From: Adenanthera pavonina
Lineage: Eukaryota > Streptophyta > Magnoliopsida > Fabales > Fabaceae
DNA: 64,000 nucleotides
Assembly: GCA_026686845.1 (NCBI GenBank)
Contig: JAIVEN010000010.1
Coordinates: forward strand, 22,790,001 to 22,854,000
Direction of reading: 5' to 3'
The notes under the pieces were generated by a model, which worked only from the letters and a program-made list of their open reading frames with translations, was not told the DNA's origin and did no database searches. Positions 20,901 to 33,194 of this stretch are shown in pieces (position 1 is the first letter of the stretch; every line of letters begins with the position of its first letter). The translations under genes and the position numbers were made by a program.

Positions 20901-21140
20901 GTACAGATCTTCACAAATAGAGGTGCTAGCACACTGTTCGAATTGGACTCACCATTCGTGTGGATACCGGTAGAGGGAGCTGATCAATCGCGTTAGTTCC
21001 TGGAGTCTGAGGAAACGAAAAGAATACCAAGGGACACACTGGAGGTAAATTCATTTCTACATCTTAATCTAAACAATGTTGACAGATCCATGGGAGGGAA
21101 TTTCTTGATAGTTTTTCCATTGCGTGTATGCTAAAGTTCC
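20901..21140. other. Unclassified segment left of LTR-A
   Basis: Moderately GC-rich, with the phrase ATTCGTGTGGATACCGGTAG near 20,953 and GGAGGTAAATTC near 21,043. It may be the end of an LTR from an unrelated element. No gene seen. Confidence 0.3.
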
Positions 21141-21636
21141 CAACACATGTATTGTCATATAATCATCATCATCATCATCATGATCTCAATGTCATGCTAT
21201 GCATCATGTCATATCACATCATAATCATCATCATATGTAATCATTATCTAGTTGTGTGCATACCGCGATATATAAAAAATAGTGCACACAAAAACATCTA
21301 TATCGTAGTATGAAAGAAACATGCATATATGCATAAATATACATACTATCATATAATACAACGCAAACACCCGGTTACCTTAGTTGTTGTTATCACAGGC
21401 ACATGAGTTCCACAAGCTTTCTTGAATGCCAATCCCATGACTAGCCTTCTTCAATTAGCTAACAACCTTAACAACACCATAATACTTCAATTAACACAAA
21501 GTGCCACTTAATCCACAAGCACAATTCAACTACTTTAGGCCTAACCCAAGGTTCTAACACTACTTTTATGCATCAATAAACTCCCAAGAACCATTCAAAC
21601 GCCAATCAATCTCACACACTTCAGATTCCTAAGAGC

Positions 21637-22190
21637 CACTTCAACAAAATGAAATTTTCTCAAGGACAAAATCCCTGAGAAAAGGCAAAAAAATTTGTGA
21701 GAAAAGCCTTTCTCAAGGAATTTCTCAGGGAAAAACCACCAAGAGAATAACGCTCACGAGAAAACAAAATTTCTCATGGAAAGTGTTCTTGAGAAATGAT
21801 TTCTCATGGAATATTCCGTAAGAAAATAATTCTTATGGAATAATTCCTGAGAAATTTTCTCATAGATTCTTCCCTAGGAAAAGTTTCTCAAGGATAAAGC
21901 CATGAGAAAAATTTCTTAGGGGTAAAGCCATGAGAAAATGTTCTCTTGGATTTGTCCACAAAAAAACTTTCTTTTAGATTCTTCCGTGAGAAAAATTGCA
22001 TAAAACAGCCACAACATATGAATTTTCCAGTTTTCTTATGCCTACTTCCCTGAGAATTAGTAATTTCTCACCGAGGCATTCTGTGAGAAAGGTAGAATAT
22101 TGCACTTTTCTCACTAATTCATTCATGAGAAAATTTTATTGTAGGCGAGAAAACTGAAAAATTCTATTCATTTTTCTCTGTTGTTTCATG
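21637..22190. repeat. CACTA subterminal repeats, left end
   Basis: Many copies, in both orientations, of TTTCTCANGGA / CCNTGAGAAA (for example about 21,655, 21,674, 21,712, 21,776, 21,842, 21,900). In En/Spm such subterminal repeats bind the element's second protein; that role here is by analogy. Confidence 0.85.
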
Positions 22191-22403
22191 AGGATTCCAC
22201 AACACCAACAAACAGCTTCTTTTCATAACATTCTTATCAATACTAACAATTTAATTAACATCCAACATTCACAAAACATTACAAACTAACATTCAACATT
22301 TCAAATTCACATTATCTAATAATCCACTAGCATTATAAGGTAGTCATCATCTAATTATGCACTAATATTATAAGCTACTCATCATCTAATTATCCACTAA
22401 CTT

Positions 22404-23700
22404 TATAATGTTCTACACCTCCTCCTCCTCCTCCTCCTCATCATCATCAGAATCATCATCATTGTCATACTAATTATTCACATCGTCCCCCTCCTCCTCA
22501 CCATCACTATTAGCAACATCACCAAGGACTTGAGTCAAAGTGCTACCTTGAGCATTTTGAGAGTTTAGTTGAGCCAATATTTGTTTCATCATCTAGCTGT
22601 TCTCTACAAATTGTGCTTGAAGAAGTTTTTCCCAATCTTCAAACTTCTTCTCAACCTTAGCTAGTCTTTTCTCATAATATTGTTTTTGTTCATGCAAGCA
22701 TAGTTTCAACTGTGATATCTCACCGTAATTAGTCACAAGTCCACAAGACTTTAAGAGACTGGCTTGTGAACCTACCTCATAAACTCAGCCCTTCTTATTC
22801 TTTCAACCTGCAGATTGTAACCATAATGTAGAGTCATCCAATTCTGTACCTGGCTCTTGGCTATGACGAAGCTCCTCATATTGCTTCTGCATTAACAAAA
22901 AGAAAGCAATATAATTGTTCTTAACAGTTTATATTTTCAAACAATATAGTTAAATACAAAATAGACCTTAAATAACATACATATTGATCTTTAGCTTCTT
23001 TTGCAATCTAGCCTCCTTTTTTCTCATTATGGTTGACTTTCTTGAACACCTCTAGAATGTGAACTGGCCGACCAGACTCTTTTTCCTATGAAGTTAGAAA
23101 TTGATGAAAGCAATAAAGATAAACATAACCACACCATCTTAGATATCAACCATTTATCAAAAGATAGAAAAACTTCTAATTCTGAACCATAACATACAAC
23201 ATAAAATAATCTCAAACAAGACTTACCATTCTATCTTTATACTCAACAATCAAATGCTCCCACCCCTATGCTTGCATCTTTCAGGATTAACTGCTTGGTT
23301 GGACTTATTCCTATTTGATATTTTTTGAAACTCATCAGAACCCCAATGCTTCTGTAAATTATTAAAAGCTAGCACGGGCAACCATACTCCTTTTGTCTTT
23401 CCAATTCAAACATCTCTTAATCCTGAACCTATAAGTTTGCTACATTGCTTCTTCCATTTGTCATGAATGACTAGATCAAGATTGGCATCCCAAGAACATT
23501 GACACTTTATAAAAAACAACAAACATTAGTTAAACAATGATAAATATAGATAAATACAATTTGTCAATGGTTACTAGATAAACTCACCTTAAACTCTTCC
23601 CACCAAACTTTCCTGACATCCTTAGGCACACTAGTAAAATTTGGCCATCCACCCTCATACTTACTATGGATGATCCGAGTCAATTTACTATGGATGATCA
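22404..23700 (-). pseudogene. Broken CACTA accessory transposase region (Transposase_24/Ptta-like)
   Basis: Reading the minus strand in pieces gives KDVRKVWWEEF, SWDANLDLVIHDKWKKQC, GSGLRDVWIGKTKGVW and VFKKVNHNEKKGG. This is the pattern of the plant En/Spm-associated Transposase_24 domain. A coiled-coil-like stretch follows (KLAKVEKKFEDWEKLLQAQF), then an acidic Asp/Glu tail encoded by the CTCCTCCTC/ATCATC run near 22,420-22,500. Several stops and frame changes interrupt it. It lies downstream of the TNP2 region on the same strand, as expected for CACTA. A repeated CTTAGGCACACTAGTAAA (about 23,622 and 23,702) suggests a local ~80-bp duplication that helped break the frame. Confidence 0.7.
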
Positions 23701-23719
23701 TCCTTAGGCACACTAGTAA

Positions 23720-24130
23720 ATTATGCTCATCAATGTCTTATGGATCATACTTAATCAACCGTGGAGAATGATTTCCCTCATCTTGGAATGGCTCATCTTC
23801 CTTATCATAACCTGGGGTATCAATTCGATTTCTTGCTCTTGTCCTTATCACAACAAGCCAATCCTTTTTATTAGGGGTTGCTTTTGGAAATTTGTAAAAT
23901 ACACTTGCTCAGCTTGTTGGGAAAAGATAAAATTATCATTCCCCTTATATATTCTTTTTAAATGAACCTCCACAATTTTATGTTTCAGACAAAGTCGAGT
24001 CCCTCAATTTGTTGGATCATACCACTTACAATTGAAGACCACCAAGTGCTTATTTTGGTCACTGATAAAATCTAATTCTATGATCTCCTTTAACACACCA
24101 TAATAAGCATATTTGACTCCACTATTGGCA
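23720..24130 (-). pseudogene. CACTA transposase C-terminal region (DUF4216-like)
   Basis: Minus-strand translation of about 23,830-24,125 reads KYAYYGVLKEIIELDF, HLVVFNCKWYDPTN, then IFSQQAEQVYFTNF. This matches the DUF4216-type region that follows the TNP2 catalytic part in plant CACTA transposases. There is a stop after KWYDPTN and further breaks downstream. Between this block and the TNP2 block (24,130-24,480) the coding is lost and a 25-30-bp phrase (ATATGGATTTAACAACTGAT...) occurs twice about 86 bp apart. Confidence 0.7.
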
Positions 24131-24479
24131 TTACATCTATATTATATGGATTTAACAACTGATGCCAATAGGGAAGATCCCAAAAAATACTACGTTTCGT
24201 CCAATTATGGCATTGCTTATACTGATGCCAATATGGATTTAACAACTGATGCCAATAGTTATATATATTTAATATTAACAAAGAAAACATAGGTTTGGTG
24301 TTTCGGTAATTTTAGGAAATCCCCTAATTTGATCATACACTTTCTCTCTTAGATACCTTAATGGTGATGAAGAATTTTCTACTCTATTCTTTCTAAAATT
24401 TTGTTTATTTCATCTGAAGGGATGATTCAAAGGTAAGAATTGACAATGACAATTAAAATAGCATATTTTTTTCCAATGC

Positions 24480-25829
24480 TTTAAGTATAATGTATTTATA
24501 CGAGCCATGCAAATGGGACACCCATGCTTTCTTAATGTTTGCATACCACTCAACATGCCATACATTGGAAAATCATTTACAGTCCACAAAAGGGCTGTCG
24601 TTTAACAGAAATTTTGTTTTAACGATATGTCATAGGTTACGACACCCTTTTCCCAAAGCAACATTAATTCATCAATTAGAGGTTGTAAGAAAACATCAAT
24701 CCTACTTTTTGGATTATTTAGGCTAGGAATAATGATTATCAAGAACATGTATTCCCGTTGCATACACATGCCGGGTGGAAGATTGACGGAGTGATCATCA
24801 CAGGCCAACAAGAGTACGTCCTTGAACTTAGGCCAAATGGAGTAAACCCATTAGCACAAAGCCCCAACCTAACATTCCTAGGTTCTGATGTGAAATCAGG
24901 ATGAGTTTGATCAAAATGCTTCCACGTAGCCCCATCTGATGGATGTGACAATACACCTTCATCTCGATGATTTTCATGGTGCCAACGCATATACTTGGCT
25001 GAGGCATTAGATACAAACAACCTTTGGAGTCTTGGAACAAGTGGTAAATACCATATTTGTTTTGTTAGGATCTCTTTAGACCTCCGTTTTCCAGCCCGCA
25101 CCTCTTTGAATCTTGCCTCCCCACAAAATCTACATCCTTTATCATTGACTGTATTGCCATAATACAACATGCATCCTTTAGTATAACAATCAATCTTTTG
25201 ATAACCACAGCCAAGTTACTAAACCAATTTTTTGATTTGATAAAAATTTGTCGGCATATGATGATTAGATATAAGATCTCTTTTATAAGCATAATAAGTT
25301 CATTCATACATGCACTAGGAATGTTATAATCAGACTTGATGCTCAACAACCTCTCAGTTATTGACAACACCGTGTGATACTCACACACATCCCATAATGG
25401 TGATTGTGAAGCACGAAGCATATCATAAAATTTTGCAAAATCTGGATTAGGATCTTCAAGAATGTCATATGGCTCAAAAGATAACCCGGCCGCATTCATA
25501 ACCATTTGCTCATATGGATTAGAAGTCGTATGAATGTTAGTCTCAATTGAAGCCACTTGAGGGCATTCCTCTCCATGATTATGCCAATAGTAATAGTCAG
25601 GCATAAACCCTTTATAGTACAAATCCCTCCTAACATCATCTAGAGTGTTATGCTTCAAACACTGACATTTTAAGCACAGACACCTCAACTTCCCAGATTC
25701 CTTAAAATTGTCCAAATGACTTGGAAACTGAAGAAAGACTTCTACTCCTTCAATGAACTCAACACTAATAGTTTCACGCTCCTTATCAAATCTATTGTCC
25801 ATCCAACGATAATGCTTAGGAGAAGCCAT
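24480..25829 (-). pseudogene. CACTA TNP2-type transposase, N-terminal and central part, frameshifted
   Basis: ATG at 25,829 (minus) opens a 254-codon frame with the transposase-associated domain: HYRWMDNRFDKE, GVEVFLQFPSH, a Cys-rich CLCLKCQCLKHNTLDDVRR and YYWHNHGEECP. After a frameshift near 25,170 the TNP2 core continues: MLYYGNTVNDKGCRFCGEA, MRWHHENHRDEGVLSHPSDG, EPRNVRLGLCANGFTPFG. A further shift near 24,800 leads to RIDVFLQPLIDELMLLWEKG and then LLWTVNDFPMYGMLSG, ending near 24,485. These are hallmark TNP2 motifs. At least two frameshifts make it non-functional. The protein would bind the transposon ends and catalyse cut-and-paste movement. Confidence 0.9.
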
Positions 25830-27829
25830 CTAATGCAACACACAACTTCAAAGGAATAGTCTATTTTAATTGAAAAATTAAATAATAAAGATACTTTATT
25901 ATGTATGCTAATATGAATAGAAAGAACTACACAAAGTCATATCCATTTACATCCAATGCCAAAAAAAAATCAAATCATCAACAAAATTAATTTTAGTTTT
26001 TTCCTATTCAAATTTTAAAACAATGAATGCATAGCCCCTTCAGAAAAAATATGGCCAATTAAAGAGAGGAGTCATGTCTATATATCAGACACAACTTACA
26101 ATAATCTAAATCAACATAAATACTATATACATATGTTATAATAATATGTTGCTGATGTGTGTGTGTGCGTCCTATGCTGGGAACAATGATATTGTTGCTT
26201 GATGATAATGAATATGTGTGTTTATAGCTACTAGCTAGGGTGAGAGAATGGAATTAATGTGTGTGTGTGTGTGTGTGTGTGTGGAGGTGCTTTTTTGGTA
26301 CTAAAAATCACATAATGGGTCTACCTCATTATTATTTCAAGAGGAATAAACAAACAATAAACTCCATAGGATCTACTGTGGAATTGCAAGCTGCTGAGTG
26401 TAGTAACTTTAATGGACAAGGTGCGTGCTTGAATAGGAAATGTGGGGATGTTCTAGCAGGTATGTGATTTTGGATGTATATTCAAAGTCTTCGTGGAGAC
26501 ATGTGGGAAAAAAGCTAATTTTGCTTCCAATCCATTCCTAATTTTCAATTTAACTTAATTCTACTTAATGGCTTTATAAGATCAAACTATAAATATATAT
26601 ACTATATAAATAGACACGTCTGCAGATTTGTAGAAAATCTACTCCCTAGAAAAGCTAAACTAGAGTTTTGACAGTTTCGAAGGGTGTCTCCCACGATTGA
26701 AGGCAAGGAAATACTATGACATTATTAATACGTACAGACTACACTATATACAGTACGTATACTTCATGCTTATAGACGTATGTCTCACTCAAACTCTCCT
26801 CACAGAGTTCACAACACAGACACTATTTTAAAAAATTACTCCATATTCATTGTAAGATCCTTTAATACTGATATTAGCACAAACAAGTCCTTTAACATAA
26901 TTTTCCATCACTAATAGCCAAGAAAAATTACTAATTTTAATTCCATGAAAAGAAAGAAAATGGAGGATCTTCGATATGGGAACATAACGGTGCTGAGAAG
27001 GAACAAATCACATCTACTTACATCAAGTTGAGTTTGAGAGAGATGAACCAAGTTTGAGGTAAACAACCGAACTTGTCTAGAACAAAGGAACAATGAAACA
27101 GGCAGGGGAGGTTGAAATAGGGGGAAGAGGGAGAAGATAAGGCTTTGTGCGGCAGCCAAAGAAGTGTTGCGAAGCAAGAGTAAAGGCAATAAAGCTGGAA
27201 TGCTGAAAGAGAAGAACAAATGGAGGAAGAGGAAGCTGCCACGGAGAGTCAGCTACAGGACACGATAGGAAAGTTAAAAAAAATTGGGTGATTAAGGTTT
27301 CATTTGGTCGGAGGTAGGACGTGTGTTTTAACAAAAAAATTCAAATGAAAAAATTAATCCTAGATAGAAGTGAGTTCGATATGGCAATGTTGAGGATAAG
27401 TAGCAAGCTAACTTTAACCATTAAACTAATGTCACATGGTTAGCATTGGATGCAAATCAAATATAACTATAAACATAACAATTTTCTTTTTACTATATTA
27501 ATAATATGCCTATTATATACACATTTAACTAAATATTTTTTTATATACAATATATTTTATAGCTATATTTATCTATATATAACTATTTTTAATATATTAA
27601 TAGTATATGTTATGCTAAAAAAATACAGTAAAAAAAATTCTACAATATTTCATCTATTGATTTAACTACATCTAAATTACTTAATTATATTTAAGTGATA
27701 GAAGATTATCTATCAAGAAAATGATGAAGAATATGATTTGAAAATTTAAAATAGTATATATTTTTAAAACATAATATATCAAGTGGATTTGAAAATTTAG
27801 TTTCAATTTTTATATATGTGCAAAATTTC
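25830..27829. other. CACTA 5' region (non-coding)
   Basis: Between the transposase start and the subterminal repeats there is no recognisable gene. It contains a (TG)n microsatellite at 26,258-26,283 and AT-rich sequence. Short frames on both strands (26,261-26,467; 26,911-27,334) are low complexity or unmatched. The transposase promoter is expected here. Confidence 0.5.
26258..26283. repeat. (TG)n microsatellite
   Basis: Thirteen uninterrupted TG units. Confidence 0.97.
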
Positions 27830-28669
27830 CCAGGGGCCAACCCATGAGAAATAATATTTATTCTCACAAACTTATCCCTCAAAAACTTTTATCATGGAAA
27901 AATCCTTGAGAAATTGGCTACCTTTCTCAAGGAAAAAATCCATGAGAAATGTGGTTTTCCATGTTTTCACAACACTTCTTTCAATAAGATACTATCGTCA
28001 CGAATTTGTCCCTTAGAAATTTATATATGTGCAATATTTCTCAAGGCCAAATCCATGAGAAATAATATTTATTCTCATCGAATTATCCTTGAGAAACTTT
28101 TCTCATGGAAAAATACTTGAGAAATTGGACCTTTCTCATGGAAAACACCCGTGAGAAAGGTGCTTTTCCACATTTTCGCAATACTTCTCATGGAATTTTC
28201 CATAAGATGCTATTCTTACATATTTGTCCCTAAGAAATTGTAAAATTTTCTCACGGGACATGTCATGAGAAATGATAATATATTTTCTTATCCATTGATT
28301 ATTATTTTTTATTGATCTCTCATGACAATTTCTGTGAGAAATGATAAGAGTTCTCACGAAACTATTCATGAGAAAGAATGACGCCAATTCAGTGCCAATA
28401 GCGCCAAAGGGTTACAATTTCTCATGGAAAGGCTGAAGAGAACTGGTAAAATTTCTCACGAAAATAGCAGTGAGAAATATTGGCGCCACTCTCCCGCCTC
28501 CCAACGGGAATTTTTTTCATGGATTTTCTCATGACTTTTGTCTTGATTCATATTTTCATGAGAAAAATCCCTGAGAAATTAGTTTTGTGGACAAATTTCC
28601 TAAGAGATTCCCTGAGAAATTATGGTCCCTGAGAAATTTCCCTGAGAAAAATACTATTTTGTTGTAGTG
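27830..28669. repeat. CACTA subterminal repeats, right end
   Basis: The same TTTCTCANGGA / CCNTGAGAAA words as at the left end, denser here (at least twenty between 27,835 and 28,655), ending in the reverse complement of CACTACAACAAAAT. Confidence 0.87.
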
Positions 28670-30339
28670 AGCCATAACAAAAAACAACCTAGGATTAAGC
28701 TCAAATCATACTTACACCCTTCAAAACTCACATCCAAGCAACAAGAACACCAAAACACACTCTATTAACCCCATTTCATCCATTTTAATCAGTGGATTTC
28801 TAACCAAACTGGAAATCCCAACATATAACCAAAAAATCCGAAGTTTAAACCAAAGAAAATGGAGAGGGAGGAGTAGGGATCACTTACTAATGTGAATCCA
28901 AGCTTCCAAGGTCTGAAAATCACTCCCAAATGCTAGAAATCTCTAACCTTAACAGAGCTCCCTCGGTTCTCCTCCATTTCTTTCTTTCTGATCGTCTAAA
29001 ATGATATGGATTTAAGCAAAAATCCTGACTCTCATCGCGGCTCTAGGATAGCCTACCACGGTGCCACCACATTCAGCTGAAAAAGAAGCCACTGGAATTA
29101 GATATCGCCATGGTGGCCATCCTTCTAGCCATGGCTGGGGCCCAATTTTCCCCCACTTGAGCCTTCCTCCATCCCGTTGCCTTTGGTTCTGCACACCATG
29201 CCAAGAAAGATGTCATGAGGGTTGTTACACCAAACATCTCATATTTACCTTCCAAAATATCAGAGCAGCGGAAAACACCACAAAACACCTTGAGAAACAC
29301 CAGAATAGCAGAAGCAGTGTGCAAGGCCGCAGTTGCTAAGTGCTCTCGGACTTACTGGCATTGCATCCTGGCTTTCTAGCATCGCGGCACTTGCTGATGC
29401 CATATTAGCAAAATTCAACTTTTGAGGTGAACTTCTGATGTCCATAACTTTATGCTTCGACTTCCGATTAGCTTAATTCCAACTCTTACAAGTCAGTCTT
29501 GTCCCAATATATCCGTGGACACCAATTTCACCTCAATCTATCTTCTTATGGAGATTTTGGATGCCTGAAACTATTTTGACCACTTTTTGACCAAAACTCA
29601 CCACTTACAACTCCCATTTGCCACCAAAGGCAATCTGACCATTGAGACCATTCACACAAGTCCTAATCCACTTAAAAAACTTGTCTAAAGAGGTTTCACC
29701 TCAAAGAAACCAACAAGGCTAATTTGAACCCCTTGAACCCTAATTGACAAGGTGGGCTATAGGCCATAAAACACACCAACAAGGTTCAATTCCACCTTTG
29801 GGCTCCCATATACTACCGTATTGACTCCTCAACACTCCAAACCATGTATGCATCACAAAACACCATACTTAACACATTCAACACCATTCCACATTAATAT
29901 CATTATAACAACATCAATACAACCACCCAGAATCTCTTGACAATTATAAACACTATCCTACTTAGCACAACATACATAGATACTTCACACATACACTACA
30001 TAGACTTGGTATTCCCATGCCCGGTATGCTACTCCCTTGTCTTCTCCAGACTTATGGTAGAACCTTCACCTGAAATGTTAGTACATGGGAAAGGGGTGTG
30101 AGATAAAGTCTTAGTAACCAAGGATAACCACACACATAGATATACATAACTCATACAATCTCATGAATACAATATGAAGTAGAATACATGTCTCCCTCAC
30201 ATACAGTTAGAACTAAGAGTTATCATCATAACAGAACATTTCGTATAGGTGATTCCCTTCCAACAGTTGATAAAGATTGATTCCGAGATATTACTAAGCT
30301 CATTTTACACTAAAGCAACTAGGCCAAAGGTTACACTAG

Positions 30340-32759
30340 TGTAACACCCCTCATGTTATTTCTTCTTGGCATTGTGTTCAGGATCGGAGGAAGGCTCAAG
30401 TGAAGTCTGGAAAAGCTCCACGCCGTGGTGAGAGGCAGGGTCACCGCGGTGAGAGCCATTCCAGTGGTATTGCTCCGGATGAACTTGGTGGAGTCGCAGC
30501 AAGGTATGCTGAGCCCGCGGCGAGGATCGGGAAATTTTTTTAAATCCTGATCATTTAGGACGATCGGGAAAGAAAGAAACGGAGGAAACTGAGGGAGACC
30601 ATGAGGAGCTGAGCTAGGGTTCACTATTTTCGGCTATTAGGAGTGATTTTTGGACCTCAAGAGCTTGGATTCAAGTTGGTAAGAGTTCTATACTCCTCCC
30701 TCTCCATTTTCTTCAGTTAGAGTTTGGGATTTTCGGTATTGAGGTTGGATTTCCGGTTAGGGATGAAATCCACCGATTAAAATGGATGAAATGGGGTTAA
30801 GGAAGTGTGTTTTGGTATCATTGTTGTTTGGATGTGAGTTTTGAAGGGATTATATGTGTTTAAAGCTTAACCCTAGGTTGTTCTTGGTTAGGGCTCTTGG
30901 GAATCCAAAGTATAGGAGGTTGTGCAGTGTTTGAGTGATCCCTAAGAGCTTACTAATGCATGAAAAGGGTGTTAGAACCTTGGGTTAGGTTAATGTGGTT
31001 GAATTGTGATGTTTAGTTTATTGGTACATTGTGTTAATGGAAGAATTATGGTGTTATGAAGGTTGTTGGCTATCGAGAGGTGTTCACGTGTATTTAACAG
31101 TTCAAGGAAGCTTGTGGAACTCGTGTGCGTGTAGTAACGACAGTTGAGGTAACCGGGTGTTTGTTTATTTGTATTGTATTGTATATTGGTATGTATATTT
31201 ATGTATATATATTCATGTTTCTTTTATACCATGATATTGGTGTTGTGTGTACGGTTTTCTATATATATATCGTGGTATGCACACAGCTAGTTGATAGTTG
31301 TGATGACTATGATGATAATGATGACTATGATGATTATGATGATGATACTGACATGACATGACACGATGCATACATGACATTGTGATATGATGATGACGAT
31401 GAGTATATGATGATACATGAGCATCACCACATGACGTTGTGAGATTGTGATATATGGTGGTTTGGGTGGTGATGATAATATGATATGATATGATATATCA
31501 TTAGGGAGGATAAGGTTAGGATCCCTGTCACTAAATCCTCCCCTATAGCCAGGGGAGCCAGGCGGCAGAGGATTGCACCTTCCCTAAATCACCACCAATT
31601 CGCAGTGGTCCAGGGGAAGGAGAGCCATGGTCTGAATGTTAGTGTTACCTTTGGTCGGGTGCACTAATGGGAGGTGAACTTGGTGATATCCACCGATTGT
31701 TGGAAAGGGGTTACCTATACGAAATGTCTTGTCATGACGACAGCCCATGGTTCTAGCTGTATGCGAGGGAGACATGCATACCATTCATTGCACATTGCAT
31801 TCATGAGTTGTATGGAATATATATATATTTGTATGTGTTTGTCCCCAGTTACTGAGACATTGTCTCAAACCCCTCTCCTATGACTAACCTTTTAGGTGAC
31901 GGTTCTGGCACTAGTCCAGAGAAGACGCAGGAGTAGCTACGTACGTGGGAATAGTCTATGTAGTGGTTGTAATGTTGGATATTGTATCTTGTGCCAAGTA
32001 GGATAGAATGGTTTGTAATGAATATTTGGATAAGGTATGAATTGTATGGATTATGTATGTTGTATGCATGGTTGTATGGTTTTGGATGTTCAGAAGTATG
32101 TATGTTGGTGTTTGTCAGCCCAGAGTGGTTGTGGGCCTTGTTGCTATGGTTTAGGGCTTGTAGCCCTCTTTGTCAAGTTGGGTTCCGAGGGGTCAAATCT
32201 CAGAGGAGTGGTTTCTTTGAGGTGAAACCTCTTTGGACAAGTTGGTTTGGGGGATTTGGACCTGTATGAATGGTCTTTGAGTGTCCATTTGCCTTTGGTG
32301 GCAATTGAATGTGATTAGTGGTGAGTTTTAGTCAATAAGTGGTCAAAACGGTGTCAAGGGTCCAGAATCTCCATACGGAGTTGGATTGAGGTGTAAGTGG
32401 TGTCTCTGGCTAGATTGGGACTAGATTGACTTGTAGGAGTTGGAATCAAGTCAATCAGAGGTCAGAGCATAAAGTTATGCGCGTCAGAAGTTCACCACGG
32501 AGTATGGAAGTTGCTAATATGGCATATCAGCATGGGGTGCCACGGCGCCAGTGAATCCAGAAGCGATGGAGAAATAGGAGAAGCCAGAGCCACAGCTGTA
32601 CTGTAGTGGCCGTGGCCCCCAGCCCTATTTTTAGTGTTGTGGGAGTCGTTTCCGCTATTTTGAAGTTTTGGAGTGTTGCTTTAAGGTATTGGGGCTGTGT
32701 TTGGTTAAGTTTTGAAGTTTTTGGTTAATTTAGGAGGTGTCAGAAGGTAGGGTGTTACA
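30340..32759 (+). mobile_element. Solo family Z LTR (plus), TSD ACTAG
   Basis: Starts TGTAACACCCC and ends AGGGTGTTACA. It is flanked by ACTAG at 30,335-30,339 and 32,760-32,764 and inserted in LTR-B. The 2,420 bp hold no primer site, polypurine tract or coding domain, so this is a solo LTR left by recombination. The TGTAACACC...GGTGTTACA termini are typical of plant Ty3/gypsy LTRs, so the superfamily is inferred from the ends only. Internal reading frames (31,125-31,361; 31,982-32,269) are low complexity or unmatched. Confidence 0.92.
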
Positions 32760-33150
32760 ACTAGTGCTCAAACTGTGGCTCTCCTTCCCCTAGACCACCT
32801 CAAATTGGTAGTGATTTAGGAAAGATGCAGTCCACTGCCGCCTAGCTCCCCTGGCCATAGGGAAGGATTTAGCGACAAGGATCCCATCCTTATCCATCCT
32901 TATCATATATCATATCATCATCACCACCCAATCCATCATATATCTCATAATTTCATATGGTGATGCTCATGTCATATCATTGTATAATTATCATCATGTT
33001 TTTGCTATGCATCATGTAGTGTCACATCATCATCATCATCATAATCATTAGCTCTAATCATCATCATCTATATGTCTAGCCGTGTGCATACCATGATATA
33101 TAGACAAACCATACACACACATATCAATATTGTGGTATGATCGGAAACAT

Positions 33151-33151
<1 letters not shown>

Positions 33152-33191
<40 letters not shown>
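33152..33191. repeat. (CA)n microsatellite
   Basis: About twenty uninterrupted CA units inside LTR-B. Confidence 0.97.

Positions 33192-33194
<3 letters not shown>

Larger units (their letters stand above)
21637..28669 (-). mobile_element. CACTA (En/Spm-type) DNA transposon, 7.0 kb
   Basis: The ends are CACTTCAACAAAAT (21,637) and the reverse complement of CACTACAACAAAAT (28,669), flanked by the 3-bp duplication AGC (21,634-21,636 and 28,670-28,672). Removing the element rejoins LTR-A. Both ends carry dense subterminal repeats. The interior has three transposase-related regions on the minus strand, all broken by frameshifts or stops. Known: CACTA elements make 3-bp duplications and encode a TNP2-type transposase. 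The left terminus has CACTT rather than CACTA, and the coding regions are disrupted, so this copy looks inactive. Confidence 0.93.
21141..29229 (-). mobile_element. LTR-A: truncated family Z LTR (minus), split by a CACTA element
   Basis: The pieces 21,141-21,636 and 28,670-29,229 together match, in reverse, the 5' half of the solo LTR at 30,340-32,759. Shared features are the ATCATCATC-rich stretch, the ATATAT/CACAC region and the GGATTAAGCTCAAATCAT block. The 5' terminus (read on minus) is ...CATGAGGGTTGTTACA ending at 29,229. The 3' half is missing to the left of about 21,141. The CACTA element interrupts it at 21,637-28,669. LTR-A sits in LTR-B: CCAAA at 29,230 continues LTR-B sequence. 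Confidence 0.75.

Noticed and set aside
24490..24811. Plus-strand 78-codon frame.
   Set aside because: Antisense shadow of the TNP2 transposase pseudogene.
26911..27334. Several overlapping Leu/Phe/Ser-rich minus-strand frames.
   Set aside because: Low complexity, no recognisable motif, inside the CACTA 5' region.
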